Below are positions 46,204 to 55,885 of a DNA stretch of 64,000 bases, piece after piece; the first letter of the stretch is position 1; the number at the start of each line of letters is the position of its first letter. Source of the DNA: JAGQPD01 sp020426865. Lineage in GTDB: Bacteria; Planctomycetota; Planctomycetia; Pirellulales; Pirellulaceae. The stretch is from positions 310,001 to 374,000 of the forward strand of contig JAWKTN010000008.1 of NCBI GenBank assembly GCA_041399065.1, written 5' to 3'. Both the position numbers and the translations under genes were made by a program. The notes under the pieces were generated by a model. It was not told where the DNA came from. It made no database searches and saw only the letters and a program-made list of their open reading frames with translations.

Positions 46204-47481
46204 CTACTGAACGCTCGCGATCGCGTTTTCAGCAAAATCGAACGTCAGTTCGACGGTTTGTCCGCCCTCGACATTCAATGTCTTCTCGCGAGTCATCTCG
46301 CGGCCGTCGCGTTGCACGGTCACCTTCACCGTGTAATCGCTCCAAGATTGCCCGGCATTCAAGGCCGTTGTCGTGAACACGCGCGTAGCACCTTGCATGT
46401 TCGTCTCCGTTCCAGCCAACTGGACCCGTGCGTCCTCCGGAACGTGCAACGTCAATGTCGTTTCGACGGACTCCTGGCTCGCTAGATCGAACGTGACCTC
46501 TCGATTCACGCCCGCTGCTAAGCGTACCACCTTTGTCTCCTCCACCTGACGTCCGCCTCGATTGACCGCCGCACGAATCTCATACGCGTACTCGCGACCC
46601 GATTCCAGCGATCCGGAAACGTACGTACGACGTGTCCCTTCGGTACGCGTCGACTTGCCATTGACCGTGATCGTCGCGTCCGTCGGGACGTTGACCGTCA
46701 ACATCGCGCGACCGTCGCTCGTCGATACCACATCGTCCGTCGTGTCATAACTGATCGGATCGTACGATTCAATCACCGCACTGCCACCACAATTCTCGCA
46801 ACCACTCTCAATCACCGTTCCCTCAACTGGCGCCTCGTAGCTGATGCCACTGTCGTAGCTGATGCCGCTATCGTAAGAAACGCTGTCGTAGACAACTGAA
46901 CTGCTGCCCGTGCTGCCGTACGAAACGCTCGGTGCATAGCTTACAGCCGAACTGTAACCGGTACTGCCATAGGATACGTTTGAGTACGAACCGGTCGATG
47001 CATAGCTGTACGACGAGGTGTAACCTGTCGAACCGTAACCGCTAGATGCGTAACCCGTCGACCCATAGCTGGCATACCCCGTGCTGCCGTACGATCCATA
47101 CGACGCACGCGCCGCGCGCCGCGTCGCATGACGAGCATGCAAGCGAGCCAACAGGCCGCCACCTGAACTGCCCCAACCACCGCTGCCATAGCCACCGCTA
47201 CCGTAGCCGGCGCTACCATAGCTAGCGTATCCCGAACTTCCGCCACTGCCCCAGCTGCCATGGCTGGCCAAGCGAGCAAGCAGGCGCCCGCCGCCAACGC
47301 TGCCACCGCTGCTGCCGTATCCCCAACCGCCGCCACTTCCATAGCTAGCGTAAGCCCCCGACGAACCGTACCCGCCGGCCGACGCCGAGAACCACCCCCA
47401 ACCTGCCTGGCTTTCCTGAACGGACAGAGCCGAGGCACATAACAGCCCAGTGCAAAAGATAACCAATCGACTCAACTTCAT
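46204..47481 (-). CDS. TIGR03000-domain exported protein with Gly/Ser/Tyr repeats
   Basis: 425 residues from the ATG at 47481, with GAGGAG 10 bases upstream. A signal peptide (LVIFCTGLLCASALSVQESQA) leads to about 200 residues of Gly/Ser/Tyr repeats (YGSTGYASYGSTGYASS). Two TIGR03000-type beta domains follow: LTVNVPTDATITVNGKSTRT with SGREYAYEIRA, and LTLHVPEDARVQLAGTETN with TVKVTVQRDGREM. TIGR03000 is restricted largely to planctomycetes and its function is unknown. The Tyr/Gly repeats could form a fibrous or adhesive layer. It has its own terminator. Confidence 0.9.
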   Translation of the reverse strand: MKLSRLVIFCTGLLCASALSVQESQAGWGWFSASAGGYGSSGAYASYGSGGGWGYGSSGGSVGGGRLLARLASHGSWGSGGSSGYASYGSAGYGSGGYGSGGWGSSGGGLLARLHARHATRRAARASYGSYGSTGYASYGSTGYASSGYGSTGYTSSYSYASTGSYSNVSYGSTGYSSAVSYAPSVSYGSTGSSSVVYDSVSYDSGISYDSGISYEAPVEGTVIESGCENCGGSAVIESYDPISYDTTDDVVSTSDGRAMLTVNVPTDATITVNGKSTRTEGTRRTYVSGSLESGREYAYEIRAAVNRGGRQVEETKVVRLAAGVNREVTFDLASQESVETTLTLHVPEDARVQLAGTETNMQGATRVFTTTALNAGQSWSDYTVKVTVQRDGREMTREKTLNVEGGQTVELTFDFAENAIASVQ

Positions 47482-47702
47482 AACCACAAGTCTCCTCAAA
47501 AAACGCGTGTATGCCGTACCATCGGCACAGGGTGCAAGCAACGCCTAACTAGCATAGCCAGCACTCGCGGCAATACAAGGGGACTGGGAAGAAAATGCCG
47601 AATTGCTGTTTTGTTACAAATGCGAAATATGGGTTGGATGGTGAAAGTGGGGCAGGTGGTTGGGGATGCGACTGTACCGCACACTGAAATCCTGCTCCCC
47701 GG

Positions 47703-48953
47703 CTATCGGTCGACTGCCGCAATGCTGATGTCGTCCACCTCGAATCGCCCGGTGGCTCCAAATAACCCCACCCGCATGATGGCCTCTTTCGCTGTCGCTG
47801 GTACTGCTAGCGTGCCGGACACTTGCTGCCATGCGAGGCTGCCTCGCCAGGGACCGATCCAGCGGTGTCCCACTTCCCGCCTGTTTTTGTCGTAAAACAC
47901 GATCGCGATGCACGGCAACATCTCCGGACTGGGGCCGATTTGGACGTTTTCTGCACGAATTTGGGCTTTGATGTGCAGTACCCGGACGGCGGAGCCGTCG
48001 ACGCCGAAACCCTGCAGCGCTCGGCTGCCGCGACCAGGCTCGTTGTTTTCGAACCGCACGTAACGTTTTCCTTGTGGAGCCCGATCGTCGTCGACAACGG
48101 TAAGCTGACGCTGGTAGTACCAACCGACCAGGGCCTCCGCTTCCCCGGAGGTCTCTTCGAACTGTCCGTTGACCAGTTGCGGTTGCGACGGATCGGGAAA
48201 CCGTTGCCGCTGATCCTCCGCGGTGCCAGTCATCGGCACAAAGAGAGTGGGGCGCAACGCCTCCTGCTCGAGTTTACCGTCAACCTTTTTGAACAGATAT
48301 AACGTCTGCTGATAACGTTCGCCGACCGGAATCACCATGCGACCGCCTTCGCGGAGCTGATCCACGAGCGGTCGAGGGACTTTTTCGGGCGAGCAAGTAA
48401 CGATAATTTTGTCGAAGGGGGCGTGTTCGGGCCAACCGGCGTAGCCATCGCCGACTTTGGTTTCGACGTTTTTGTAGCCCAGCTTCCGCAGCGTGCGCGC
48501 GGCGCGTTTGCCAAGTTCGTCGACGATTTCGATGGAATAAACTTGTTTGACCAGCGGGCTGAGGATCGCTGCTTGATAACCGCTACCGGTGCCGACCTCG
48601 AACACGACATCATCCGGTTGAGGGTCGAGCGATTCGGTCATGAACGCCACGATGAAGGGGGACGAGATGGTCTGTTCGGCACCGATCGGCAATGCCATAT
48701 CGAAGTACGCCAACTGTCGCTGGTTGACAGGGACGAATTCGTGACGTGGTGTGTTGCGGACGGAGTCCAGCACGCGCGGGTTCGTGACTCCGGCACCGAG
48801 GACTTCTTTTTCTACCATCGCCAATCGCGCGGCGGTGAACCGGTCGACGCCTTGACCGCTGGCGACGGACGACCAGGCTACCACAAGTGCCACCAACGCC
48901 CACCGCGCTACCGGCAGTGCCCAGTTCCGATTCGTAGCTACCATCGGGATCAT
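47703..48953 (-). CDS. pcm: exported protein-L-isoaspartate O-methyltransferase with beta-rich extension
   Basis: 416 residues, about twice the usual length. Residues 1-33 look like a signal peptide (WALVALVVAWSSVASG). The catalytic domain follows: RHEFVP, IGAEQTISSPFIVAFM, the SAM motif VFEVGTGSGYQAAIL and VGDGYAGWPEHAPFDKIIV. The C-terminal 170 residues (LVNGQFEETSGEAEALVGWYY to RFEVDDISIAAV) look like a carbohydrate-binding jelly-roll. The enzyme repairs isoaspartyl damage. SAM is not expected outside the cytoplasm, so either the signal is not used or a novel arrangement exists. Its ATG overlaps the stop of the radical SAM gene (ATGA). Confidence 0.87.
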   Translation of the reverse strand: MIPMVATNRNWALPVARWALVALVVAWSSVASGQGVDRFTAARLAMVEKEVLGAGVTNPRVLDSVRNTPRHEFVPVNQRQLAYFDMALPIGAEQTISSPFIVAFMTESLDPQPDDVVFEVGTGSGYQAAILSPLVKQVYSIEIVDELGKRAARTLRKLGYKNVETKVGDGYAGWPEHAPFDKIIVTCSPEKVPRPLVDQLREGGRMVIPVGERYQQTLYLFKKVDGKLEQEALRPTLFVPMTGTAEDQRQRFPDPSQPQLVNGQFEETSGEAEALVGWYYQRQLTVVDDDRAPQGKRYVRFENNEPGRGSRALQGFGVDGSAVRVLHIKAQIRAENVQIGPSPEMLPCIAIVFYDKNRREVGHRWIGPWRGSLAWQQVSGTLAVPATAKEAIMRVGLFGATGRFEVDDISIAAVDR

Positions 48954-50254
48954 GTATATCGTATGCCTTGATGTTCGGGTTCGAAGAATACCGGCAGCAG
49001 TCCATCGACGCGCAGCAGGCCATCTCGCGTTAACCGGATTGCGTCGTCATCGATTGACAGCATTCCATCTTGAGCATGTTGGTCCCATTGCCGCCGCCAA
49101 TGTTCGACGATATCGACGGCGTACTTGTTGTGAAAGTACTGCGTATCGAGCGTGCCCTTCTTTAATTGTAGGATCATTTCTCGAATCAGGGCTTGATGTC
49201 GAGTCGGTTTCAACGCTCGGCAGATGGGTAGCCGCCCCCCTTCCAGGGCCTGGACATATCCCTCCCAATCCGGATGATTCTGGTAATGCACCCCGGAGAT
49301 ATGACCGAAGCTGGCGACACCGGTGGCCAATAGATCGGAACCTTGCCAGAGATTGTCACGATAGCTGAAATTCACGCGTGACGCGTCTTTGACCATTGTG
49401 TAGGCGCTGCTCGTCGAGTAACCAGCGTCCGCCATCGCGTCGAATGCATAATTGACCCAATCGCGTTTGGTCGGCCAGTCGGCCACGGGGGTTTCGGTCT
49501 GATGGCCCAGGATGTCTTTGGAGTATACTGTATTGAATGGCAATTCCATCTGATAGATGGTCACGCTGTCGGGGCTCAATTCGATCGTTCGGCGCACGCA
49601 ATCTCGCCAGTTGTCCCATGATTCGCCAACCATCCCTGAGATCAGATCGATATTCACATTCGGGAACCTGGCCGCTTGGATCCATTCCCAGGCGCGATAG
49701 ATCTCGGGGGATTGGTGAGCTCGTCCGTTTTCCTGCAGGACTTCGTCGCTGAAGTTTTCGACGCCCAGACTCAGGCGCGTGACGCCGAGCTCCCGCAAAG
49801 TATGGATCTTTGATTCCGATAAGGTCCCGGGCTCGCATTCAAATGTCACTTCTTCGGCATCATCCCATTGCACATTCTCACGCAGCCGATCGACGAGCGA
49901 TGTTAGCTGTTTGCTACTCAAGAACGATGGCGTGCCACCACCAAAATAGACGAATCGAAACGGTCGTCCTCCCAGACACGGCTGTTGACTGACCAGTTCA
50001 ATCTCTCGCGACAATGCCGCTAGATACTGTTCGATCTCGTCGGCACGCTTGTCCGTGTAGACGCGAAAGTAGCAGAACTTGCAGCGTTTGCGGCAGAATG
50101 GAATGTGCAGATACAACCCCAGCGGAACGTCGGCCGGCGGTCGCGATAGCGCCTGATGGACGTCGGCCACCGACTGTTCATTCCAAGTGGAAAAAGGTGG
50201 GTAGTTGGAAATGAAATAGCTGCCGACTTCAGTTTTCGTCGATTCCGTGGCCAT
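48950..50254 (-). CDS. HemW-like radical SAM protein
   Basis: 434 residues. The cluster motif is CRKRCKFCYF (Cys54, Cys58, Cys61). HIPF before it and FGGGTPSFLS, EVTFECEPGTL and LSLGVENFSDEVLQENGR after it are the coproporphyrinogen-III oxidase/HemW family lines. The C-terminal HemW domain shows TGVASFGHISGVHYQNH. It may be a heme chaperone or a related HutW-like enzyme rather than a true coproporphyrinogen oxidase; the residue pattern does not decide. It is coupled to the methyltransferase gene by a four-base overlap. Confidence 0.87.
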   Translation of the reverse strand: MATESTKTEVGSYFISNYPPFSTWNEQSVADVHQALSRPPADVPLGLYLHIPFCRKRCKFCYFRVYTDKRADEIEQYLAALSREIELVSQQPCLGGRPFRFVYFGGGTPSFLSSKQLTSLVDRLRENVQWDDAEEVTFECEPGTLSESKIHTLRELGVTRLSLGVENFSDEVLQENGRAHQSPEIYRAWEWIQAARFPNVNIDLISGMVGESWDNWRDCVRRTIELSPDSVTIYQMELPFNTVYSKDILGHQTETPVADWPTKRDWVNYAFDAMADAGYSTSSAYTMVKDASRVNFSYRDNLWQGSDLLATGVASFGHISGVHYQNHPDWEGYVQALEGGRLPICRALKPTRHQALIREMILQLKKGTLDTQYFHNKYAVDIVEHWRRQWDQHAQDGMLSIDDDAIRLTRDGLLRVDGLLPVFFEPEHQGIRYT

Positions 50255-50375
50255 TGCGAATGAGCCATCCCTTTCTTGTCTGGTGGAACGAGGGATTTCG
50301 ATATAAGTGAATTAACAATTGGCGAACGTCCGCCAATGACACGATTGTTTTGTTTCGGTCGGCGGCCCGCTATTG

Positions 50376-51614
50376 CTATTGCTTCTTGCCAAAACAATAG
50401 ACGGTGCCGTCGTCGCTGGCGATGACGAGCCTGTCGGCCGCCACCGCTGGCGACGATGCCAAACCGCGACCGGCGTCGAAATGCCAGGTGGATCTGCCCG
50501 TTGCCAAGTTGATGGCATACAGCCGTCCTTCGCCACTACCGACAAAAACGCGATCGCCGGCGATTACCGGCGACGAATCGACTCCCCGCCGCGTGGTAAA
50601 CGCCCAACGGACGTTGCCCGTCATTCGGTCGAAGGCCGTAACACGTCGACTGCGACTACCCACCACGACGGTATCGTTGGCAATCGCGGCAGAACTGCGG
50701 TACGACGGTCCTTTTTCCGGATCACGATACAACCACTGGACCTTCAGTTGCTTCCAGTCGATGCTGTAAAACGTCCCCCCTTCCGTGCCAAAGTACACGA
50801 GATCGTCGATCGCCGCCGGTGTGGAGCCGGTAGGACCGTCAATTTCCACGCTGCCGACTCCCTCCCCTTTTTCCAGGTCGACCACGTGCAGCTTGGCGTC
50901 ACAGCCGGCTAAGAACGCCCGATCGCCGATCACCGTGGGCGAGCAACGGATTTGGTCATCGATCGTGTACTTCCAATGGAGTTGGCCGTCGTCGATTCGA
51001 AGGCAATAGAGCGTCGCGTCCTGGCTACCAAAAAGGACGAAATTGCGATAGAAGTTTGGACTGGAATTGATCTCGGCCTCCGTGGTGAATCGCCAGCGTT
51101 CTTCACCACTTTGCGCATCCCAGCAATAGAAAACACCCGTCAAGTCGCCCAAATAGATGCGGCCCTCTCGATAAGCAGGTGCGGTCCCGAAACCGTACTC
51201 GGTCTGCTTCGTCCATTTGGGCGCGCCCGTTGCCAAATCGAGACAATATAACTTGCCATCAAGATCCCCAATGAATACCTGCCCCTCGGCGATCACCGCT
51301 GCGCCGTCAAATGCTCCCCCTTCCACGCGATAACGCCAGAGAACTTCCAGCTGATCCGGCAACGACGTGGCTGCCGCGCCAGTGGCGTGAGCATCTCCGC
51401 GAAATAGCGGCCACGTCTCTTTCCCTCCAGCTGCTGCGTCCCCCCCTGCCCCGCCTTCGGCCGCTGTTGCACTGACACCGGCCGAGCCATCACTGCCAGT
51501 CTTCACCGCGTCGTCCGAGAAAACGGACCGATGCGCGCTGGCCGCGAATAGGATCGACATGACAACAGCTACAATTGACGAAGTTCCTTGCCGAAATGAC
51601 GTGCAAGTGTCCAT
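50376..51614 (-). CDS. PQQ-like beta-propeller exported protein
   Basis: 412 residues from the ATG at 51614, chosen for GGGAG 7 bases upstream. A signal segment (SSIVAVVMSILFAASAHRS) is followed by the line ETWPLFRGDAHATG, the usual opening of the group. Blades repeat VYFGTEGGTFYSIDWKQLKVQW, RVFVGSGEGRLYAINLATGRSTW and LVIASDDGTVYCFGKK. The protein is a relative of the one at 33186 and of BamB. It presumably acts in the periplasm, and no enzymatic residues are evident. Confidence 0.88.
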   Translation of the reverse strand: MDTCTSFRQGTSSIVAVVMSILFAASAHRSVFSDDAVKTGSDGSAGVSATAAEGGAGGDAAAGGKETWPLFRGDAHATGAAATSLPDQLEVLWRYRVEGGAFDGAAVIAEGQVFIGDLDGKLYCLDLATGAPKWTKQTEYGFGTAPAYREGRIYLGDLTGVFYCWDAQSGEERWRFTTEAEINSSPNFYRNFVLFGSQDATLYCLRIDDGQLHWKYTIDDQIRCSPTVIGDRAFLAGCDAKLHVVDLEKGEGVGSVEIDGPTGSTPAAIDDLVYFGTEGGTFYSIDWKQLKVQWLYRDPEKGPSYRSSAAIANDTVVVGSRSRRVTAFDRMTGNVRWAFTTRRGVDSSPVIAGDRVFVGSGEGRLYAINLATGRSTWHFDAGRGLASSPAVAADRLVIASDDGTVYCFGKKQ

Positions 51615-51967
51615 GCTTCTGCTCCCATTTAGCCGCGACCGAGGCAATCGCCGTACGATTGCCGTCGTCCGCTTGAAAAGATGATTCTAACACGGCTGTC
51701 CTCAGCCGGAATGAGAAATGTCAACGTACCGATGCGTCACCGCTAGGCAACACAACGCTGCAGGTGGGTCATACAATGCGGCAGCCGGGCTACAGCTGGG
51801 ACAGCTGTGTAACCGTCCTACAGCTGGGGACAGCTGTGTAACCGTGCGGCCGGGCACCATGTTGATTATCACGGTTGCGACCGGGTTTTGCAAGTTGCTG
51901 CGGATTCTTCGTCGGTTCCAGTTTGGGTTCTGACTCATTGTGTCCCGTCCCGTGATCGCCATATCAA
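51615..51967. repeat. gap with paired palindromic repeat (51790-51845)
   Basis: Two nearly identical units, CTACAGCTGGGACAGCTG at 51790 and the same with one extra G at 51818, each end GTAACCGT. The core ACAGCT-GGG-ACAGCTGT is palindromic. It resembles the unit at 15449-15536. The rest carries no gene. Confidence 0.75.
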
Positions 51968-52150
51968 TTGCGACACGCTTGCATGCTGATACAATACCGG
52001 ACAGTTTGCACCGTTCCGTGCATGATGGGCCCTGCCGACGGTTTGCGGCGCATATGGTTTTCAGTCATACAAGGTGGAGCTGCGTTTGGTGCGCTGGCAA
52101 CGAATACCAAGGTGCTGACGCTGGTGATGAACGTGGTGGAGAAGATAGTG

Positions 52151-53458
52151 ATGATTGCTCGACATTTTTTGGTGCGCATCAAAAGGCAAATGGCCATGTT
52201 TCCGGTTTCGCGGTTGTTAGTAATGGCTGTCGCGTTGGCAGTTGGCTTCGCCTGGTCGCTGGGTTCTACGGTCCGAGTCGCCGTGGCCGATGATCTGCCG
52301 TCACAGGTTCTGGAAAACGTACCCGGCAATGTCATTTATCATAGCCCGGCGACAAGTGGTATCTATCTGGGATCGGCCGGCATTGTCCAACTTGATGATG
52401 GAACCTTGCTGGCCAAATGCGATGAATTCGGCCCATCGTCATCGGAGCATGAATCAGCCATAACGCATGTCTTTCGATCTGACGACGGAGGCAAGCGTTG
52501 GCGGCATGTCGCGCGGATCGACGGGCTGTTCTGGTCGAATATCTTCGTTCATCGGGGCGGCGTCTATCAGATGGGGACGACCAAGCACCATGGCTTGACC
52601 GTGATCCTGCGTTCTGATGACAAAGGTGTGACATGGACAAAGCCGGTCGACGCCAAGTCTGGCCTGCTGACGCCAACCGGGCAGTATCACACGGCTCCGA
52701 TGCCGGTCATCATTCACGCGGGGCGGATTTGGCGCGCGATGGAAGATGCGTCCGGGGGCGAACAGTGGGGACAGCGGTACATGGCATGCATGTTTTCCGC
52801 ACCCGTCGATAGCGACTTGCTGGATGCCAGCTCGTGGACGATCTCCAATCGCCTGGCACGCGACGCCCATTGGCTCGATGGTGACTTCGGCGGCTGGCTC
52901 GAAGGCAACGCCGTGGTGACGCCATCGGGGCATGTCGTGGATATCCTGCGAGTTGCTCATGACCGCGGTGGCAAGGCGGCGATCGTGGACATCAGCGACG
53001 ATGGAAAGACGGCCAGCTTTGATCCGCAAACCGGCTTCATCGATTTCCCCGGCGGTGCGAAGAAATTTACGATCCGCTACGACGAACCATCAAAACGGTA
53101 TTGGTCGTTGGTGAGTATCGTGCGACCGGCGTATCGCCAGTTCAAAGCGTCGTCGGTACGCAATACACTGGCACTGGCCAGCTCCCCCGACCTTCGACAG
53201 TGGACCGTGCACGATACGGTATTGCAGCATGACGATCACTTGAAACACGGTTTTCAATACGTCGACTGGTACTTCGACGGCGATGATCTGGTGGCCGCCA
53301 TCCGCATGGCGTACGATGACGGAATGGGAGGTGCCCATAATGCTCATGATGCCAATTTTCTGACATGCATGCGGATCACTGGGTTTCGCCATCGTGGACA
53401 TGCCGAGAACGCTGCCGAGAACGCTGCCGAGAACATCAGTGTGCCGGCAAAAGAGTAG
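52151..53458 (+). CDS. sialidase-family (BNR/Asp-box) exported protein
   Basis: 435 residues from the ATG at 52151, with GGAG 9 bases upstream; the open frame back to 51968 adds a Cys-rich leader with no homology. A signal peptide (VSRLLVMAVALAVGFAWSLG) precedes a six-blade propeller. Asp-box motifs SDDGGKRWRH and SDDKGVTWTK are clear. The sialidase arginine triad cannot be confirmed by eye. It heads an operon with a DUF3748 gene and a dihydrodipicolinate-synthase-type aldolase, which suggests breakdown of a sialic-acid-like or other keto-acid sugar. Confidence 0.85.
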   Translation: MIARHFLVRIKRQMAMFPVSRLLVMAVALAVGFAWSLGSTVRVAVADDLPSQVLENVPGNVIYHSPATSGIYLGSAGIVQLDDGTLLAKCDEFGPSSSEHESAITHVFRSDDGGKRWRHVARIDGLFWSNIFVHRGGVYQMGTTKHHGLTVILRSDDKGVTWTKPVDAKSGLLTPTGQYHTAPMPVIIHAGRIWRAMEDASGGEQWGQRYMACMFSAPVDSDLLDASSWTISNRLARDAHWLDGDFGGWLEGNAVVTPSGHVVDILRVAHDRGGKAAIVDISDDGKTASFDPQTGFIDFPGGAKKFTIRYDEPSKRYWSLVSIVRPAYRQFKASSVRNTLALASSPDLRQWTVHDTVLQHDDHLKHGFQYVDWYFDGDDLVAAIRMAYDDGMGGAHNAHDANFLTCMRITGFRHRGHAENAAENAAENISVPAKE

Positions 53459-53474
53459 AAACAAGGAAGCCATC

Positions 53475-54914
53475 GTGATAACGTCCCACTCGCTCCGGCA
53501 GCTCCATGTGCAAGCCTTGTCGGTCGCCGGACTGGGGATCGGGATCGTTATCACGGCGGTGGGACACGCGGAAATGGAATCGCGACAAATCACCTTCGCC
53601 CCGCACGGACATATCCTCACTAATATCGGTGTCTGGTCCCCCGACAGCCAGTGGATCGTCTACGACGTCCGCAGCGATCCGGCCGGCGAAAAGTTTGACG
53701 GCGATCGTATCGAACGCGTGCATGTGCCAACCGGTCGCGTTGAAGTTCTCTTCCAGTCCCAAAACGGCGCATCTTGCGGTGTGGTCACGCACAACCCCGT
53801 TGACGATCGGGTCGTTTTTATCCACGGCCCCGAGTTCCCTGACGAATCGTGGTCCTACTCGGCGTTCCATCGACGGGGCGTATTCTTACCAGCCATTTTC
53901 GCTGCCAATCAACACCGCCTGCCGCACAACCTCGACGCTCGGAACGTTGTCCCCCCTTACACCCCCGGCGCCCTCCGTGGAGGAACGCATGTGCATGTGT
54001 ATAGCGGGGATGGCGAATGGGTAAGTTTTACGTATGAGGATCACGTGTTGGCGACGGTGGCGGACGGGGTGGACGCTCAGCGGAACCAGCGGAACGTGGG
54101 GGTCGCGGTGCCGCTCGGGCCGGTGCGGGTTCCGGCCAGCCATCCTCGCAATCACGACGGACAGTGTTTTTCGGTCCTGGTGACTCGCACCGTCGATCAG
54201 GCTCGACCAGGAAGCGACGAAATCGAGCGTGCGTACGAGGATGCGTGGGTTGGTAGAGATGGATACCTGCGGGTAGATGGGGGTCGTCAGCGGCGCGCCT
54301 TGGCGTTTTTGGGAGACGTGCGGGACGAGCGGGGAGGAATTGTAACCGAACTGTTTGTGGTCGATCTGCCCGACGATGTGACGCAGCGGGGAGCCGATCC
54401 GTTGGAGGGGACGCTTACTCGCCGCCCTGCCCCGCCGGCCGGTACGGTGCAGCGTCGGCTGACGCATACGACCGAGCGTAGATACCCTGGCATTCAGGGT
54501 GTTCGGCATTGGCCACGAAGTTGTGCCGATGGCAGCTGCATCGCGTTCCTGATGCGTGACGACCAGCGGCACGTGCAACTATGGACGATCGGTCCGGAGG
54601 GTGGGCAGCCGCAACAGATCACGCAGCATCCATTCGATGTGGCTTCCGCGTTCAGTTGGTCGCCCGCGGGAGACGTGATTGCTTACATTGCCGACGGCAG
54701 TGTCTTTGTCACGCGAGTTGCCAACCAGACAAGTGAGCGTCTTACGATGCCGATAGGCAGGTCGGTGGAGGCTGATCATGAATTGGGTACACCGCGGCCC
54801 GAAGCGTGTGTCTTCGCGCCCGATGGCAAATCGATCGCTTATGTGCGATCGGTCAAGACTAGCGACGGGGTCTACAATCAAGTATTCGTTGTTCAAGTTG
54901 CGCTCGGCGAATAG
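53475..54914 (+). CDS. DUF3748 (YidR-like) exported beta-propeller protein
   Basis: 479 residues starting at GTG 53475, with AAGGA about 7 bases upstream and 16 bases after the sialidase stop; the frame from 53394 overlaps the sialidase. A signal segment (VQALSVAGLGIGIVITAVGHA) is followed by TolB-like blades: VWSPDSQWIVYDVRSDP, FSWSPAGDVIAYIADGSVF and FAPDGKSIAYVRS. The DUF3748 landmark is THVHVYSGDGEWVSFTYEDHV. E. coli YidR lies in a cluster for sugar-acid or sulfated-glycan use. The role is not known, but the operon suggests glycan binding or sensing. Confidence 0.85.
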   Translation: MITSHSLRQLHVQALSVAGLGIGIVITAVGHAEMESRQITFAPHGHILTNIGVWSPDSQWIVYDVRSDPAGEKFDGDRIERVHVPTGRVEVLFQSQNGASCGVVTHNPVDDRVVFIHGPEFPDESWSYSAFHRRGVFLPAIFAANQHRLPHNLDARNVVPPYTPGALRGGTHVHVYSGDGEWVSFTYEDHVLATVADGVDAQRNQRNVGVAVPLGPVRVPASHPRNHDGQCFSVLVTRTVDQARPGSDEIERAYEDAWVGRDGYLRVDGGRQRRALAFLGDVRDERGGIVTELFVVDLPDDVTQRGADPLEGTLTRRPAPPAGTVQRRLTHTTERRYPGIQGVRHWPRSCADGSCIAFLMRDDQRHVQLWTIGPEGGQPQQITQHPFDVASAFSWSPAGDVIAYIADGSVFVTRVANQTSERLTMPIGRSVEADHELGTPRPEACVFAPDGKSIAYVRSVKTSDGVYNQVFVVQVALGE

Positions 54915-54937
54915 GGTCATTTTTCGAGGTGAAGGCG

Positions 54938-55873
54938 ATGAGTCGAGTGACAGAGCTTTGTGGAATTGTTCCGCCATTGGTGACGCCTCTATCTGGGCCG
55001 GACCGTTTGGACCACGCGGCGTTGGAGCGAATTCTAGAACACGTGATGGGGGCTGGTGTGCATGGCTTGTTCTTGCTGGGAACAACCGGGGAGGCGGCGG
55101 CGTTGTCCTATCGTGTGCGACGGGAATACGTCAAGCGCATTGTCGACTACGTTGACGGCCGTATCCCCCTGCTCGTGAACGTAACCCACACGTCGCTCGT
55201 GGAGACACAAAGCCTTGCCGATCAGGCTGGGGAGGACGGTGCCGATGCGATTGTGGTCACGACACCGTATTACTTGACGCTTGAGCCGGGTGAATTGTTG
55301 CGGTATGTCACCTATGTGTCGCAGTGTGCTGCGCTGCCAGTCTTCATTTATAACATGCCTGGTCTGACAAAGACTGCGTTCGCCTTAGAAACAGTCCGCG
55401 AGATCATGGAGCAATTGCCTAATGTCGTGGGCATGAAGGACAGTTCGGGAGATTTCGACTATCTTCGCCAGGTGCTGGAGTTGAAGGACCGCTGTCGGCC
55501 GCAGTGGCGGGTGTTCGTTGGGCCGGAGCGGTATCTGGTAGACACTGTGATGCACGGGGGGAGTGGTTGTGTAGGAGGCGGCGCCAATATTTGGCCATCG
55601 CTGTTTGTCGAGCTCTATCAGGCAGCGATCTCAAACGACACGGTAACGCTGGCATCGTTGCGAGAGAAATTGGCGGAACTCGGCGCCATCTATCAGTATG
55701 GGGCCTTTGGTGTAGGGGTGATTCGTGGCATCAAATGTGCCATGGAGCTACTGGGCCTTTGCGAAAACCATCTGGCATTTCCGTTCCAGCCCGTCAACGA
55801 GCTGCAGCGATCGTCGATCCGAGACGTATTGGCGCGCCTCGAGTTGCTGCCTTCGCGATCGCGCGCTGAATGA
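54938..55873 (+). CDS. dihydrodipicolinate synthase/N-acetylneuraminate lyase family aldolase
   Basis: 311 residues from the ATG at 54938 (GAGG 8 bases upstream; a GTG at 54929 is the alternative). The TIM-barrel aldolase motifs are intact: GTTGE (48-52), Tyr138 in VFIYNMPG and the Schiff-base Lys167 in VGMKDSSGD. The family cleaves or forms 2-keto-3-deoxy acids or dihydrodipicolinate. It follows the sialidase and DUF3748 genes after 23 bases, so an N-acetylneuraminate- or ketodeoxy-sugar lyase role is more likely than lysine synthesis. Confidence 0.9.
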   Translation: MSRVTELCGIVPPLVTPLSGPDRLDHAALERILEHVMGAGVHGLFLLGTTGEAAALSYRVRREYVKRIVDYVDGRIPLLVNVTHTSLVETQSLADQAGEDGADAIVVTTPYYLTLEPGELLRYVTYVSQCAALPVFIYNMPGLTKTAFALETVREIMEQLPNVVGMKDSSGDFDYLRQVLELKDRCRPQWRVFVGPERYLVDTVMHGGSGCVGGGANIWPSLFVELYQAAISNDTVTLASLREKLAELGAIYQYGAFGVGVIRGIKCAMELLGLCENHLAFPFQPVNELQRSSIRDVLARLELLPSRSRAE

Positions 55874-55885
55874 AAGCACGTACCG

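Noticed and set aside
48950..50254. Calling the radical SAM gene hemN
   Set aside because: The sequence fits the HemW/HutW branch at least as well, and the residues that separate them could not be checked by eye.
54929..55873. Assigning the aldolase as DapA of lysine synthesis
   Set aside because: The context with a sialidase and DUF3748 fits a sugar-acid lyase better; the key residues do not separate the two.
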